Part shown: one piece after another, positions 35,347 to 46,700 of the stretch
How positions within the stretch are numbered: the stretch's first letter is position 1
Layout: every line of letters begins with the position of its first letter
Assembly: GCA_949987565.1 (NCBI GenBank)
Contig: OX465121.1
Span: forward strand, 7,129,177 to 7,193,176
Source: Luidia sarsii
Lineage: Eukaryota > Echinodermata > Asteroidea > Paxillosida > Luidiidae
Direction of reading: 5' to 3'
DNA length: 64,000 nt
Program-made: the position numbers and the translations under genes
The notes under the pieces: model-generated
What the model was told of the DNA's origin: nothing
The model's database searches: none
Seen by the model: the letters and a program-made list of their open reading frames with translations, nothing else

Positions 35347-38300
35347 ATGGACACCCAATCGGACTGTCTGCCGCGGGGCCCCACTGACGGCGACGGCCGC
35401 GCTGGCGCCGGTCACGCGAGGGCGCTGTTGGCCAGCAGCCCCGCGGTCGGCCAGTGCCAGCAGACGGCGCCCTCGCCCACGGTCGCCCCGGACTGGGCGG
35501 AGTTTGCCTCGGGGGCCGGGGCGGCGCTGGTCAACATCACACTGACCTTCCCCATCAACAAGGTCATCTTCCGCCAGCAGCTGCACAGCATCCGCGTGCG
35601 CAAGGCCGTCGGCCAGCTGAAGAGAGAGGGCGCCAGGCACCTGTACCGCGGCATCCTGCCGCCGCTGCTCCAGCGCATGTCGTCTCTCTCCCTCATGTTC
35701 GGACTCTACGACCAGTATTCCAGGCTCATCATCCGGAACTGCGACGCCTGTCCGCTAGCCCTAGCCAAAGTGACGGCAGCTCTTCTTTCGGGTAAAGTTA
35801 CTCTCCGACCCTTGACCCCTTGACCCCCCTTGACCCCCCTTGACCCCATCTAGCTCTTTTGAACGAGTGACCCATCCGTTTGTCTTAATACTGAAAACAA
35901 ACAAAGGAAAAACTTAAAATTAAGTGGGCCTGACGTTTCGATCCTAGCAGGACCTTTGCTCAAAGGCAGAGTGACAAGGACAAGACGGATACATGTACAC
36001 GAAGGAAGGGGGGAGAGAGTGAATAGGACACGGATGAGAAACAAAGGACAAAGAGTGAAGCTGGTAGGGAGAGATCAAAGGGAAGGGCAAGGAGTAGGGT
36101 AGGGATTAGTGAGAAGAGGGGGAAAGATCAGAGGACAGGGCAAGGGGTAGGGTAGGGATTAGTGAGAAGAGGGGGAAAGATCAAAGGGAAGGGCAAGGAG
36201 TAGGGTAGGAATTAGTGAGAAGAGGGGGGAAGATCAAAGAGAGAAGTGTGAAGGACTGAACACAAAAGAAGGATGATCAGAAAGCTGCATGGTACTGTTA
36301 ATCATTACCCTCCTGGATGTTGAGACCATGTGGTCAGTGTTATAGCTAGGGTATTTTTAGTGGTGGTTCAAATTTCACCAACAAGAAGTCGCTCTCGTGA
36401 ACGAAGCCTCACGATTAGCGACTGCGGTCAAAATGATAGCATGTACTGTTATTACATGTACTGTTAAATTAAATTAATTAATCACATAAAAATGATTAAT
36501 TAATTAATCAGATTAACTTTACTGCAAGTTTTGTTGTTAGTCATGTACAGTGTATAAATAATTTATTAACAAGTAAACTGAACAACAAAACTTGAAGAAT
36601 AATGTACATGTACATGTTTGAATTGACTGTGTGCACTCGGTACATGTGGAATGATTAGTAGACTTTCGCCAGCCCTTACAGTTGTTTTCTAACAAATAAA
36701 CTAATGTTTATTACAGTTATACTAGCGATGTTTCAAGTTTCGCGGTCAACTAAAGTGTATTTTCCAAAATTCTGGAAAATTTGAGAAGGATTTCAATTTT
36801 TCATTCATTTCTTGAGATATCGGAAGTTGAAATCTTTAAAATCGCTCCGTGTGGCCGCGGTAGATCGAGCCAAAATGACGGAGAAAAAAAGAGAGTCAAA
36901 CTAGCGTTTTTCGACCGCCGTCCAAATTTGTCAATTTTACCCTCAACTTGAAGCCTGTATTCTCTGATTTTTATTCATACATTTTGTACCACTATCAAAA
37001 TTAATAACGAAGGGAATAATATTAAACTACGCGGAAACAACATTCGGAGACAAACGATGAAAGTAGCGTAATTTAGTTATGACCAATTTCCATTCGCAAC
37101 GTTACCGAGGTTGGCAAGTCTAGGTGTGGTTTCCGCCTCTAGGTATAGCCATAGCGACACTACAGGAGCAGTAGGGCCGAAACCAGCCTACGCGCGGCAC
37201 ATGTGACATGACACAACACGTCTTTGCACACACTGTATACTGCACAGTGCACGTGCACAGCGGCCACATGGCTGCATGCGAGTTACGACTACGATCACGC
37301 TGCGCTACTCAAGCCTGATCGGAACTTCCAGAACAAGTATTAGCGAGACGGTTACGCTACAAAAAAATACAATTTATTTTACTACCGAAACCAAACATAG
37401 ATTGGGGTAATAATGGGGTGAACATAGTGCCGGTCGGAAGCATTGTTTTTCACCAGGAGTGGTGGACGGAAATTATCCGTGGTGGTCGGCCCCGTCCACC
37501 GCCGACCAGCGTAGCTATAACACTGCATGTGGTTAAATAGTCCGAAGACGCTTCATCCACATTTTTCTCACGGCTAAGACGGACAGCATTACTACGGTGA
37601 CCAAGTGATTCTATGCCCAGGAAAAACTTGGAAGGAAAAACTTGACTGGGAACTTTTGAACAAATTGAAAACATGCCAAAGAAAACTTGGACTGGACCGA
37701 GACCTCTGGATTAATATGCCAGTGTTTTTCCGTCTGAGCTATCCAGCCCTTAGATGGTGGCCTTCCCAAATCTCGTCACCCAGTCTTTGCCGGAGTGGGG
37801 GGGGGGGCTCCAGTCAGAAGCAATTCAACCATAAATACTTAATACTAATCGAAAATCAAGGAAAAACTGACCGGAAACTTTTGCACAATCTTTAAAAACT
37901 AGTTGACGATTTGGAAAGACAAGTTATGACCATGACTAGTTGGGAAGGCTGCCATCTAAGGGCTGGATAGTTCAGACGGTAAGAGTGCTGGTATGCGAAA
38001 CCAGAGGTCGCAGATTAAAATGATGGTCAAGTCAGTTTCTTTGTCATTTTTCAGAATTGTTCAAGAGTTCCCAGTCGTTTCCCCCCCCCCCCCCCCCCCC
38101 GACGTTTTGCTTTACAAGTCAGTTCTTAGATAAGACTTGAAGGTTTTGCATGCCGGAAGTACTTTAAAAGTGGAAACCTTCCACTTCTAAAGTCAGTTCT
38201 TGTGCGTCTGGATTAATTTCGCGTCGGAAAAAATGGCGCAGGTACGACGGAGGCCGCCCTGATGCCGCTGGAGCGAGTGCAGACCGTCCTGCAGGACCAC

Positions 38301-39658
38301 CGCCACATGAAGAGCTACCACAACACCTTCCAGGTCTTCCACCGCCTGCGCACGTACGGGTTCCGCGAGTACTACCGCGGTCTGACCCCGATTCTCCTGC
38401 GCAACGGGCCCAGCAACGCCATCTTCTTCACCGTGCGCGAGAAGCTGCAGGAGTTTGTGCCCAAGGACGCCTCGCGAGTGCAGAAGGTAAGCGGAGAAAG
38501 TTCACTCGGAAATCGACTCGAGTCCTTTGAGACCAGAGCTGTCCAGCTCTTCGTGGGTGGCAGCCCCTTCAAAAATAGTCAGCAATCTCTGGCTGGGGGT
38601 GGGTTGTGGGGGGGGGGTACACCAGTCAGAAGCCATTGTTAACTGCGGCATATCTCCCAGTAGTGTAATTCGCCACTCTTGTAACTCAGTGACCGATCGC
38701 AAGACGATGGGCAATGATAGGGATACCGTTTAGCCAATCAACACATCTCCCCTATCCCTCTCTTTCTCCTCCCTATCTCCCCTCCGCTCCACCTGTCCCC
38801 ATTCCTCTCCATGTTCCTATCTCTCTCCCTTCCCCTCTCTCTCCCTCTCTCCTTTCCTGTCCCTCCCTCTCCCTACCCTTCCCCTCTTCCCTCCCTCTCT
38901 TCCTCCACTCCTCTCCCTCTATCCCTTCCTCCCTCCCTCTCCCTCCCCTCTCTCCCTTCCTCCCTCTCTCCTCTGTCCTTCCCTCCCTCCCCTCTCCCTC
39001 CCCTCTATCCCTTCCTCCCTCCTTCTCCCTCCCCTTTCTCCTTCCCTCCCTCCCCTCTATCCCTTCCTCCCTCCCTCTCTCCTTCCCTCCCTCCCCTCTA
39101 TCCCTTCCTCCCTCCCCTCTCTCCTTCCCTCCCTCCCCTCCCTCCCCTCTCCCTCCCTCTCTTCCTCCACTCTCCTCCCTCTATCCCTTCCTCTCTCCCT
39201 CTCCCTCCCCTCTCTCCTTCCCTCCGTCCCCTCTCTCCTTCCCCTCTCTCCCTCTCCCCTCTCCCTCCCTCTCTTCCTCCACTCTCCTCCCTCTATCCCT
39301 TCCTCCCTCCCTCCCTCTCCCTCTCCTCCCTCTCCCTCTCCTCCCTCTCCCTCCCTCCCCTCCCCCTCTCCCCCGCCAGCTCTGTGGGGACTTTGCCTGT
39401 GGCGCCATCCTGGGCGCCTCCCTCAGCACCATCTGGTTTCCGGTCAACGTGATCAAGACCAAGATGCAGTCCAAGGTGGGCGGGGAGTTTGACTCCTTCT
39501 GGCGGACGGGGCGGCTGGTCTTCGAGGAGCGCGGCCGTCGCTGGCGGGCCATGTTCCGCGGCGTGCACCTCAACTTCAGTCGGGCGCTCATCTCCTGGGG
39601 CGTCATCAACGCGTCCTACGGGATCCTGCACGCTTACCTGCACGAGCGGACTAGCTAA
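35347..39658 (+). CDS. SLC25A51: SLC25A51-like mitochondrial carrier (NAD+ transporter family), 3 coding exons
   Basis: The exons are 35347-35791, 38242-38486 and 39380-39658, with donors GTAAAG and GTAAGC and AG acceptors. The product is 322 residues. Three carrier repeats are visible: PINK (69-72, in [12 protein letters not shown]), PLER (157-160, in [15 protein letters not shown]) and PVNVIK (251-256, in [11 protein letters not shown]). From memory, [24 protein letters not shown] and [15 protein letters not shown] match SLC25A51/52 closely. That family sits in the inner mitochondrial membrane, and SLC25A51 imports NAD+. The first 50 residues are polar and unlike the carrier, longer than in mammals. 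The ATG at 35347 is the first in frame after a strong polypyrimidine-AG acceptor (exon start 35240). The frame is open back to that acceptor, so coding could begin in an upstream exon. Intron 1 carries a PLE relic with a nested hAT element; intron 2 is mostly a CT-rich tract running into the acceptor. Confidence 0.93.
35925..37622 (-). pseudogene. Penelope-like element relic split by a hAT-like insertion
   Basis: The family A terminal motif (35925-35970), the 3'UTR (with the 60-bp GGGAAGGGCAAGGAGTAGGG unit repeated three times at 36070-36230) and the ORF end (36300-36334, continuing at 37534-37622) match the relic at 10292-10800. The collinear order is broken only by 36335-37525. It lies in SLC25A51 intron 1, on the antisense strand. 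Confidence 0.75.
36335..37525. mobile_element. 1,191-bp non-autonomous hAT-like element, nested in the PLE relic
   Basis: Begins CAGTGTTATAGCTA (36335-36348) and ends with its exact reverse complement (37512-37525). It is flanked by the 8-bp duplication CATGTGGT (36327-36334 and 37526-37533). The uninterrupted relic at 10590 shows the empty site. TIRs starting CAGTG and 8-bp duplications are hAT hallmarks. No transposase frame. Confidence 0.88.
37623..37835 (-). mobile_element. tRNA-derived SINE, family 1
   Basis: Minus-strand copy carrying CTTAGATGGTGGCCTTCCCAA, GAGCTATCCAGCCC and GACTGGACCGAGACCTC. The B-box part is partly deleted. A poly-G run lies at 37797-37807. Confidence 0.65.
37900..38075 (+). 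mobile_element. tRNA-derived SINE, family 1
   Basis: Plus copy with GGGCTGGATAGTTCAGACGG and GAAACCAGAGGTCGCAG. It is followed by a C-rich run of about 22 at 38080-38100, then a family B fragment (38130-38180, GACTTGAAGGTTTTGCATG). Confidence 0.65.
38740..39375. repeat. CT-rich simple repeat filling SLC25A51 intron 2
   Basis: CCCTCTCC/CCTTCC units run up to the exon 3 acceptor CCCCCGCCAG. They give the intron a polypyrimidine tract of about 600 nt. Confidence 0.95.
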
Positions 39659-39782
39659 CGACTTCACACTAACGAGCCCACGCCCGCAGTGAGATCCGTC
39701 ACATCGAGAGTTTGAGGTCTTACCGGGCCGACTCTTCAGAGGAACCAACTCGACCACAGGGGACATTGTGATTTTTCTTTTT

Positions 39783-40165
39783 CTGTGAGAATGTACTTCA
39801 GTCTGGATTTGCTTTGCTCGACGTACGGATAACACTGCACGCCTGTGTTGCTTTGCCCAATTGCCGGGTGATTTGCGTCGGTGAGAATGTACTGTACTTC
39901 AATCTGGATTTGCTTTGCTCGACGTACGGATAACACTGCACGCCTGTGGTGCTTTGCCCAATTGCCGGGTGATTTGCGTCGGTGAGAATGTACTTCGGAA
40001 TTGGGTTTTGTTCCATCCTGATGCGTAACTTTAGCGCTGTGTGCTCAGTGCTTTGCCCGATTGTTTGGTAATGCGCGTCGGTGAGTATACAGCTTCATTT
40101 ACATCTAGAGATTATTAGCCCTACTCTTCGCGGGATCAGCACTGCATGCTCAGTGCTACATCTAC
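39783..40165 (-). repeat. Family 2 SINE-tail tandem units (about 96-101 bp)
   Basis: GTGAGAATGTACTTC recurs at 39785, 39881 and 39982, with a variant at 40081. Each is linked by CTTTGCCCAATTGCCGGGTG. These are the tail units of the SINE at 4950-5235, just downstream of the SLC25A51 stop. Confidence 0.8.
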
Positions 40166-40554
40166 GTATCCCTGCTAAATTATCCTTGGAACAGCTAATT
40201 TCCAATCTGAACTGGATTATATTTTTTAGTGAAATTGAAAGGACAAATGTTAAAGGTGCTGTTAACCTGTAAAATATGAACAAAAATAATGTTAAAAAAC
40301 TGTAATCACTTTGAAAGGCTGCATCGCCAGTTTTGAAGGATTGAAATTCTTGATTGTACAGCTTTTGATGTCAGTAATCTAATGTATTCACTTCTGTGTT
40401 TTGCAATCAAAAATTTTGTATGAAATGTTGAGAGGGATGGTGTACTCTAAAGACCTGTCCCTTAGATAATGCACTGACTGCCATGACTGTGGTTTCTGAC
40501 TGTGTACTTCCTATCAGTGTCTGAAAAAAATCAGAATCTGAAAAGTCAGTCTAA

Positions 40555-41028
40555 AGCCGCGTCCGCACTCCGCACTGGACTTAAAATGGGTAAACTAACC
40601 GAGCAAATGGGTAAATTGACCATTTTAAGTCCAGTGCGGACAGCCCAGGAAGTTTTCCTACCAGGTAACTTACCCGACTCCAGTGGGTAGTTTAACCGAC
40701 CAACTTCCGCCCGGTTAAATTGACCAGGTCAGTTTAACCGAGTCGATAAGTCCAATCCGGACACGACGTCTCGGTAAACGACTCAGTAAAAAACCACATC
40801 CGGCGCCCCGCACGTTACGTTACTGTATGCAAGACTCGTGCGGGCGCAGGGTTACAACGTGTTTGTGTACCTACAGTACATGCACATGTACATGAGTCGG
40901 TTAGTTTTACCCATCGTCTCGGTTAGTTTACCCGAGTCGAAAAGTCCAAGTGCGGACGCCGGGAAGATTTACCCATTGGAATGTTACCCACGGGCTCGGT
41001 AAAAAATAAGTCCAGTGCGGACACGGCT
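40555..41028. mobile_element. Candidate MITE with AGCCGTGTCCGCACTGGACTT termini
   Basis: Terminal inverted repeats lie at about 40555-40583 (with an 8-bp internal insertion) and 41005-41028. Internal copies of AAGTCCAGTGCGGAC lie at about 40625, 40748 and 40942, so it is a multi-hairpin foldback. Target duplication is uncertain; flanking TA is possible. Confidence 0.6.
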
Positions 41029-41042
41029 ATATAGAGTATTTG

Positions 41043-41140
41043 AGGGCCTGACGTTTCAATCCAATCGCGTCCTTTCTCAAAGGCACGACTTCTGTCGTTT
41101 GAGAAAGGTCCTGCTCAGATTCTCATTCAAACGTCGCGTC
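41043..41140. repeat. Family A repeat, inverted pair (diverged)
   Basis: A minus copy (41043-41083) and a plus copy (41098-41139) face each other around GGCACGACTTCTGTCG. Confidence 0.7.
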
Positions 41141-41149
41141 ACGTCAAAC

Positions 41150-41380
41150 AAAAAAACAGGGAAAAAGCTGACAGAAAGTTTTAAACAACTTAAAAAAATA
41201 AATAAATAAAAAACGGCAGAGGAAACTTTGACTGGACCGGGACTTGAACCCGAGACCTCTGATTTTGAGCATTCGGCGCTCTTACCATCTGAGCCATCCA
41301 GCCCTTAGACGGTGGCCTTCCTAAAATGGTTAACTAATCTTAGCCGGGATTGGGGCGCCAGTCAGAAGCATACATGTAAG
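41150..41380 (-). mobile_element. tRNA-derived SINE, family 1 (best preserved)
   Basis: The minus strand carries A box TGGCTCAGATGG (41297-41286) and B box GGTTCAAGTCC (41254-41244), with the whole tRNA-like head flanked by AAGGGCTGGA and GGTCCAGTC. The leader includes GCTTCTGACTGG. The anticodon arm is not a functional tRNA. Confidence 0.82.
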
Positions 41381-43195
41381 TAATTCTGGTCAGTAATCAG
41401 TAAACAACTGTTTTGTATTACTCACGAATCATCAGTAGTAATTTATTGTCTTAATTTCCTCTTGCCTTAAAGGACAATTATGGACAGTTGGACACATTTT
41501 ACTGGTCTTTTATTATTTTCTTTTTAAGTTGCAAGTATTATGAAAGTTAGAAGTCAGGTTTGTGTGACCAATTTAATTCATGTTCCAACGTTCCTAGTTT
41601 TCTGTTGAGAAACGTTCCGGGCATTTATACTGGTACATGTAGGTCATTTTATTTAACCCATGGATGTTAAAACTAAACTCAATATTTAAGAGTATTGTGT
41701 ATAGAACCAACGGAACTATGGGTATAGAACCAGCAGGACTATCATAGTGAATTACTGACATTATTCTGTAGTGGAGCCAATGCAACATGTACAGTGTACA
41801 CTCAGTGTACACTGTATGTAAAGGGCTCTTGATGTACCGGGGGTACAGTGTACACTCGTATTTTTGAAGACAGTCGCGGCATTTGTAACTCCCATCTCTG
41901 TCATTGTATGACTTGAATGAGCCCACCATGGGTTGTTAAAGCTTAAAACTACAACATTCAGTCATACACACGTACATTTGGTTGTTCACAAATTATTTTA
42001 ATTTGACTTTTTTTGTAAATGAGTCACACAAAAGCAATTCTTGTGGTTTCAAATGCTGATGATATTTTTTTTTTTTGGAGGGGGATGGTTTCATTTTCAA
42101 ATCAGAAATACATGTAACTGTGTAAGGAATTTAACAATTTTCCATTGAAGAAAAGTTATGGAACAAATCTACCAATGCGTACATGGGAAAATAACCTATA
42201 TATATACTGTACCTGATAAACAAAGTGAAAACTTAATCCGATTTATAAGAATAAGTGCGTGAAGTGGTTTGCTAATCAACTCCTTTTACCTTAACCGATT
42301 CTGAAGGATGTAAACAATTTTTTTTTTTTTGATGCACCAACCTTTCTTCTCTTCGGTTCTCGTTGAGAAGCAGAATTGAGAAGCAGAATTGAAGGTATTT
42401 TTCAGACGGACATTTTGACCAGGGCATCATTATTTTCACCAGGTGACCCTCGCCAACCAGTTAGAAATGACCAGCTGAAAAATGCTCTTGTCCATCCGAC
42501 CAGTGCTGGCGGGTTGTTCCTGGTAACCTTTCGGCAACTCGATTGGTGGAATGGAGGTCTGATACTTAAGTTACAATGTGAAGAATTTTTTATTTTGAAT
42601 TGATTACTAATTCCTGAAATACTGAACAAACGGGGGAAGACAGAAATACATTTACCCTCATGAAAAGAAAACAAAATTGTTACTGAGTTATTTTGTTTTG
42701 TGTGCCATTCCAGGTACAGTGTAGTATTTAATAATGTATAGTAGTAGCTGATTATCTTGTGCCTCTGAGAAAGGCCCTGCTAGGATCGAAATGTCAGGCC
42801 CTCATAATTTTGGATATTTTGTGGGCAGCAGAGAACTCGAAATTTGTTTTCCCGAGGGCATACAAATGCAAAGTACAGTAGTACGGTGAGTCATAGATGA
42901 AGTATGATTCTTGCGTCGGTGAGAATGTGGGTCAGAGGAGTGCGTGCCCTGCAGGGTGCATAAATTGGCTGTGCGCGCTCAGCACAGGGGATGGTGAGAT
43001 TGCAAGCCGATAACGCAACGGGGCAGAAATGAGTGGAATGTGAGGAAGATCTTACATTTATGAGAGGGGGGGGGATTGGGATTTGGGGAGAGTGCTTCAG
43101 AGTCGAGGACTCTTCAAGTTTGGAGAAAGGGCGGAAAGAGCAGAGGACCCTTTGGGGAGGGGGGGGGAGGGGGCTGTCTGTGGGGGTGTCTGTGA
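41381..43195. other. No gene seen; family A fragment at 42767-42805
   Basis: AT-rich to about 42880, then G-rich toward the minisatellite. A minus-strand AATAAA (TTTATT at 42588-42593) might end the 13-exon gene's transcript, but it is far (1.16 kb) from the stop. Confidence 0.4.
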
Positions 43196-43738
43196 GGCGA
43201 GAGGTTGCATCTGGGAGGCAAGAGGGGGTGTGTCTGGGAGACGAGGGGGTGTGTCTGGGAGACAAGAGGGGGTGTGTCTGGGAGACATGAGGGTGTAACA
43301 ACTGGGAGGCAAGAGGGTGCAACTGGGAGGCGAGAGGGGTGTCTGGGAGGCAAGAGTGGGTGTGTCTGGGAGGCAAGAGGGTGCGTCTGGGAGGCAAGAG
43401 TGGGTGTGTCTGGGAGGCAAGAGGGTGCGTCTGGGAGGCAAGAGGGTGCATCTGGGAGGCAAGAGGGTGCAACTGGGAGCTCTTGCCTCCAGGCAAGAGG
43501 GGGTGTGTCTGGGAGACGAGGGGGTGTGTCTGGGAGACAAGAGGGGGTGTGTCTGGGAGACATGAGGGTGTAACAACTGGGAGGCAAGAGGGTGCAACTG
43601 GGAGGCGAGAGGGGTGTCTGGGAGGCAAGAGTGGGTGTCTCTGGGAGGCAAGAGGGTGCGCCTGGGAGGCAAGAAGGTGCAACTGGGAGGCAAGAGGGTA
43701 TGGTACGTCTGGGAGGCAAGAGGGTGCGTCTGGGAGCT
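43196..43738. repeat. 21-bp minisatellite in the presumed 3'UTR of the 13-exon gene
   Basis: Units of TGGGAGGCAAGAGGGTGCG type. A segment of about 140 bp is repeated 275 bp apart (from 43216 and from 43491). It starts 17 bp beyond the stop codon (43755). The long Pro/Ser/Leu-rich minus frames are artefacts. Confidence 0.93.
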
Positions 43739-43754
43739 GACTAAAGGCCAGGCT

Positions 43755-46700
43755 CTAGTGGAGACCGTGAACGGCCGTCTGGGCGATGACTGGGATCTTA
43801 CGATGGGCCAGCCACTGGGCCAGGGCACTGCGAGAGGCCCACAGGATGTGCTCCAGGACAAACAGGATGGCCAGCTGCATCTCGATGGTCAGCAGCTGAC
43901 TGGCCGGCATGGACATGACCAGGAGACACAGCTTCTCCTGGTGACAGTGCCATGGAGATGGAGATGGGTGTGCGCATGTCGGAGGATGCGGTGGGTGCAA
44001 GCGAGAGGGAAAGGGTGAGAGGGAAGGATGGGAGTGAGTTACAGTGAGGAGTGGAATTGACGAGACGACGGATGCTAAGATGTAGGCATCGCAGAAAGAT
44101 GATGGGATCTCGGAGGTAGATTGGGGAACAAATTGAGGAAGTGATTATGAGTGAGGTTAAGAAGGAAAGGGTTAGAGGGATGAGCAGGGATGGGAGTGAG
44201 TTACAGTGAGGAGTGGAATCGATGGGACGATGGATGCTAAGATGTAAGCATCGCAGAAAGATGATGGGATATCGGAGGTAGATTGGGGAACAAATTGAGG
44301 AAGTGATGATGAGTGAGGTTAAGAAGGAAAGGGTTAGAGGGATGAGCAGGGATGGGAGTGAGTTATAGTGAGGAGTGGAATCGATGGGACGATGGATACT
44401 GAGATGTAGGCATCACGGGGGAGATGAAGTGTCTAGTCGTGGGATATCGAGAGGTAGATAGGGTAGAAATTGAGGAAGTGGTGAGTGAGGTTAAAGATGG
44501 ATGAGAGCAGGGGAGGAGGTGAGGAGGTAATCAAGGAGTCAAATCAACGGGGCAATGGATGCTGAGATGAGGAAAGCATCACAGAGGGATAACGCTATGA
44601 ACATCTAAACCGTGAAAATGGAGTGAAAAATGAAAAGAAAATTCAAGGTGTTTTCACTCCTATTTCAGTGCACACAGTTAGCCAAGTCATTTTCAAGGTG
44701 TTTTCACCAGTGGTCTCCAAGGCCACATTCCTGGTGGTAAATGGCTAGAGGCAATGTAGAAGTATCTGGGAGTGACAGTTACAAGGACACCATACAGTAC
44801 CTCTATGGGGGCTGGTGGTCTCTACTGGTATTTGAATTAGCCATCCCTCAAGGCAGGAGCTTGCCACCCTAGATATTCACGGGTTTTTTCACGGTCTCTT
44901 TAGTGACCTGAAGATGTCCTTATCAGATCACAGAGGCGATTATTTTCGCTGTGAATTCACTGTAAGATGCACCGTGAAATCACACTTGCTTTTTAGTGTC
45001 ATTGCAAAATGGCATTTTCACCCCTTTTTTAACGGCTTAGATAGTTCATATAGTGTAAAGCGTCTGTTATATTTTGCGATCTCGAGAGGTAGATTGGGAA
45101 GAAATTGATGAGTGAGACTGTAGGAAGGAACCAGGTCCTGCTTACCTTGGCGTTGGGCACAGACTTGGCGTCCTCCAAGGACCATCTCGCCAGCCTCTGC
45201 AGAATGGGGCCGACGACGGGGTCGTCTTTACCCACCGCGCTTTCCGCTTCAGCTTTCAAGTCCACGTACCTGCGGGGGGTGTGTACACGTGTACATCGCT
45301 GAGCAAGATCGCCCTCTCAGTATACATATGGCCCCCAAATTGTCTCGGAGGCAAGTGTAAGGTCAGGCCATAGAGCTCTATGAATAAACCAGAGTGTGCA
45401 CTCCCCTATGTATCTCCCCCCGGTATGAACGTGTGCCGGCATGGACGCGCATCCGCCATTGCCAAAGAGGGCAACTTCAGGCCATAGAGCTCTATGAATA
45501 AACCAGAGTGCGCACTCCCCTATCAGCGCGCGGTACAAACGTGTGCCGACACGGACGCGCATCCGCCATTGCCAAAGAGGGCAACTTCAGGCCATAGAGC
45601 TCTATGAATAAACCAGAGTGCGCACTCCCCTATCAGCGCGCGGTACGAACGTGTGCCGGCATGGACGCGCATCCGCCATTGCCAAAGAGGGCAACTTCAG
45701 GCCATAGATCTCTATGAATAAACCAGAGTGCGCACTCCCCTATCAGCGCGCGGTACGAACGTGTGACGACATGGACGCGCATCTGCCATTACCAAAGAGG
45801 GCAACTTCAGGCCATAGAGCTCTATGAATAAACCAGAGTGCGCACTCCCCTATCAGCGCGTGGTACGAACGTGTGCCGACATGGACGCGCATCCGCCACT
45901 GCCAAAGAGGGCAACTTCAGGCCATAGAGCTCTATCAATAAACCAGAGTGCGCACTCCCCTATCAGTGCGCGCTACGAATGTGTGCCGACACGGACGCGC
46001 ATCCGCCATTTCCAAAGAGGGCAACTTCAGGCCATAGAGCTCTATCAATAAACCAGAGTGGGCACTCCCCTATCAGCGCGTGGTACAAACGTGTGCCGAC
46101 ATGGACGCGCATCCGCCATTGCCAAAGAGGGCAACTTCAGGCCATAGAGCTCTATGAATAAACCAGAGTGCGCACTCCCCTGTCAGCGCGCGGTACGAAT
46201 TTGTGCCGACACGGACGCGCATCCACCATTGCCAAAGAGGGTAACTTCAGGCCATAGAGCTCTATGAATAAACCAGAGTGCGCACTCCCCTATCAGCGCA
46301 CGGTACGAACGTGTGCCGACACGGACGCGCATCCGCCATTGCCAAAGAGGGCAACTTCAGTGCCACGCGACGAGTGCACACTCTAGTCTATCTCAAGAGC
46401 TCTATGGGTCGTGCCCAACTGTCTCAACTGAAATTCTGACGATTGTTATTGTGGACGGAGGAGGGGGGGGGGGTACTTGGACATCATTGCCATTATTGCC
46501 AAGGCGTACCATCCCTGAAATTAGTAGTTGATGCATCGATGAGGTCATCAACCTTAAATCACGCAGGACTTTTCAGCGATGACTGTCCGTGCAGTTCGAG
46601 GGAAAGGAGAATGTGATGATGGAGGCTTATCGGGGGGGGGGGGGGGGGGACCCTATAGGGCTGGGCAGAAAACCCAGGTATCCGAAACCCGACCGAAGGC

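Noticed and set aside
38714..39379. Plus frame continuous with SLC25A51 exon 3
   Set aside because: The CT-rich part is intron; an acceptor at 39378-39379 and homology place the exon start at 39380.
41225..41320. Genuine tRNA gene
   Set aside because: A and B boxes are present, but the arms do not fold into a normal cloverleaf, and the segment recurs with a shared leader and tail, so it is a SINE head.
43097..43861. 254-codon minus frame overlapping the last exon
   Set aside because: Its bulk is the 21-bp minisatellite; the part beyond 43755 is a different frame from the real exon.
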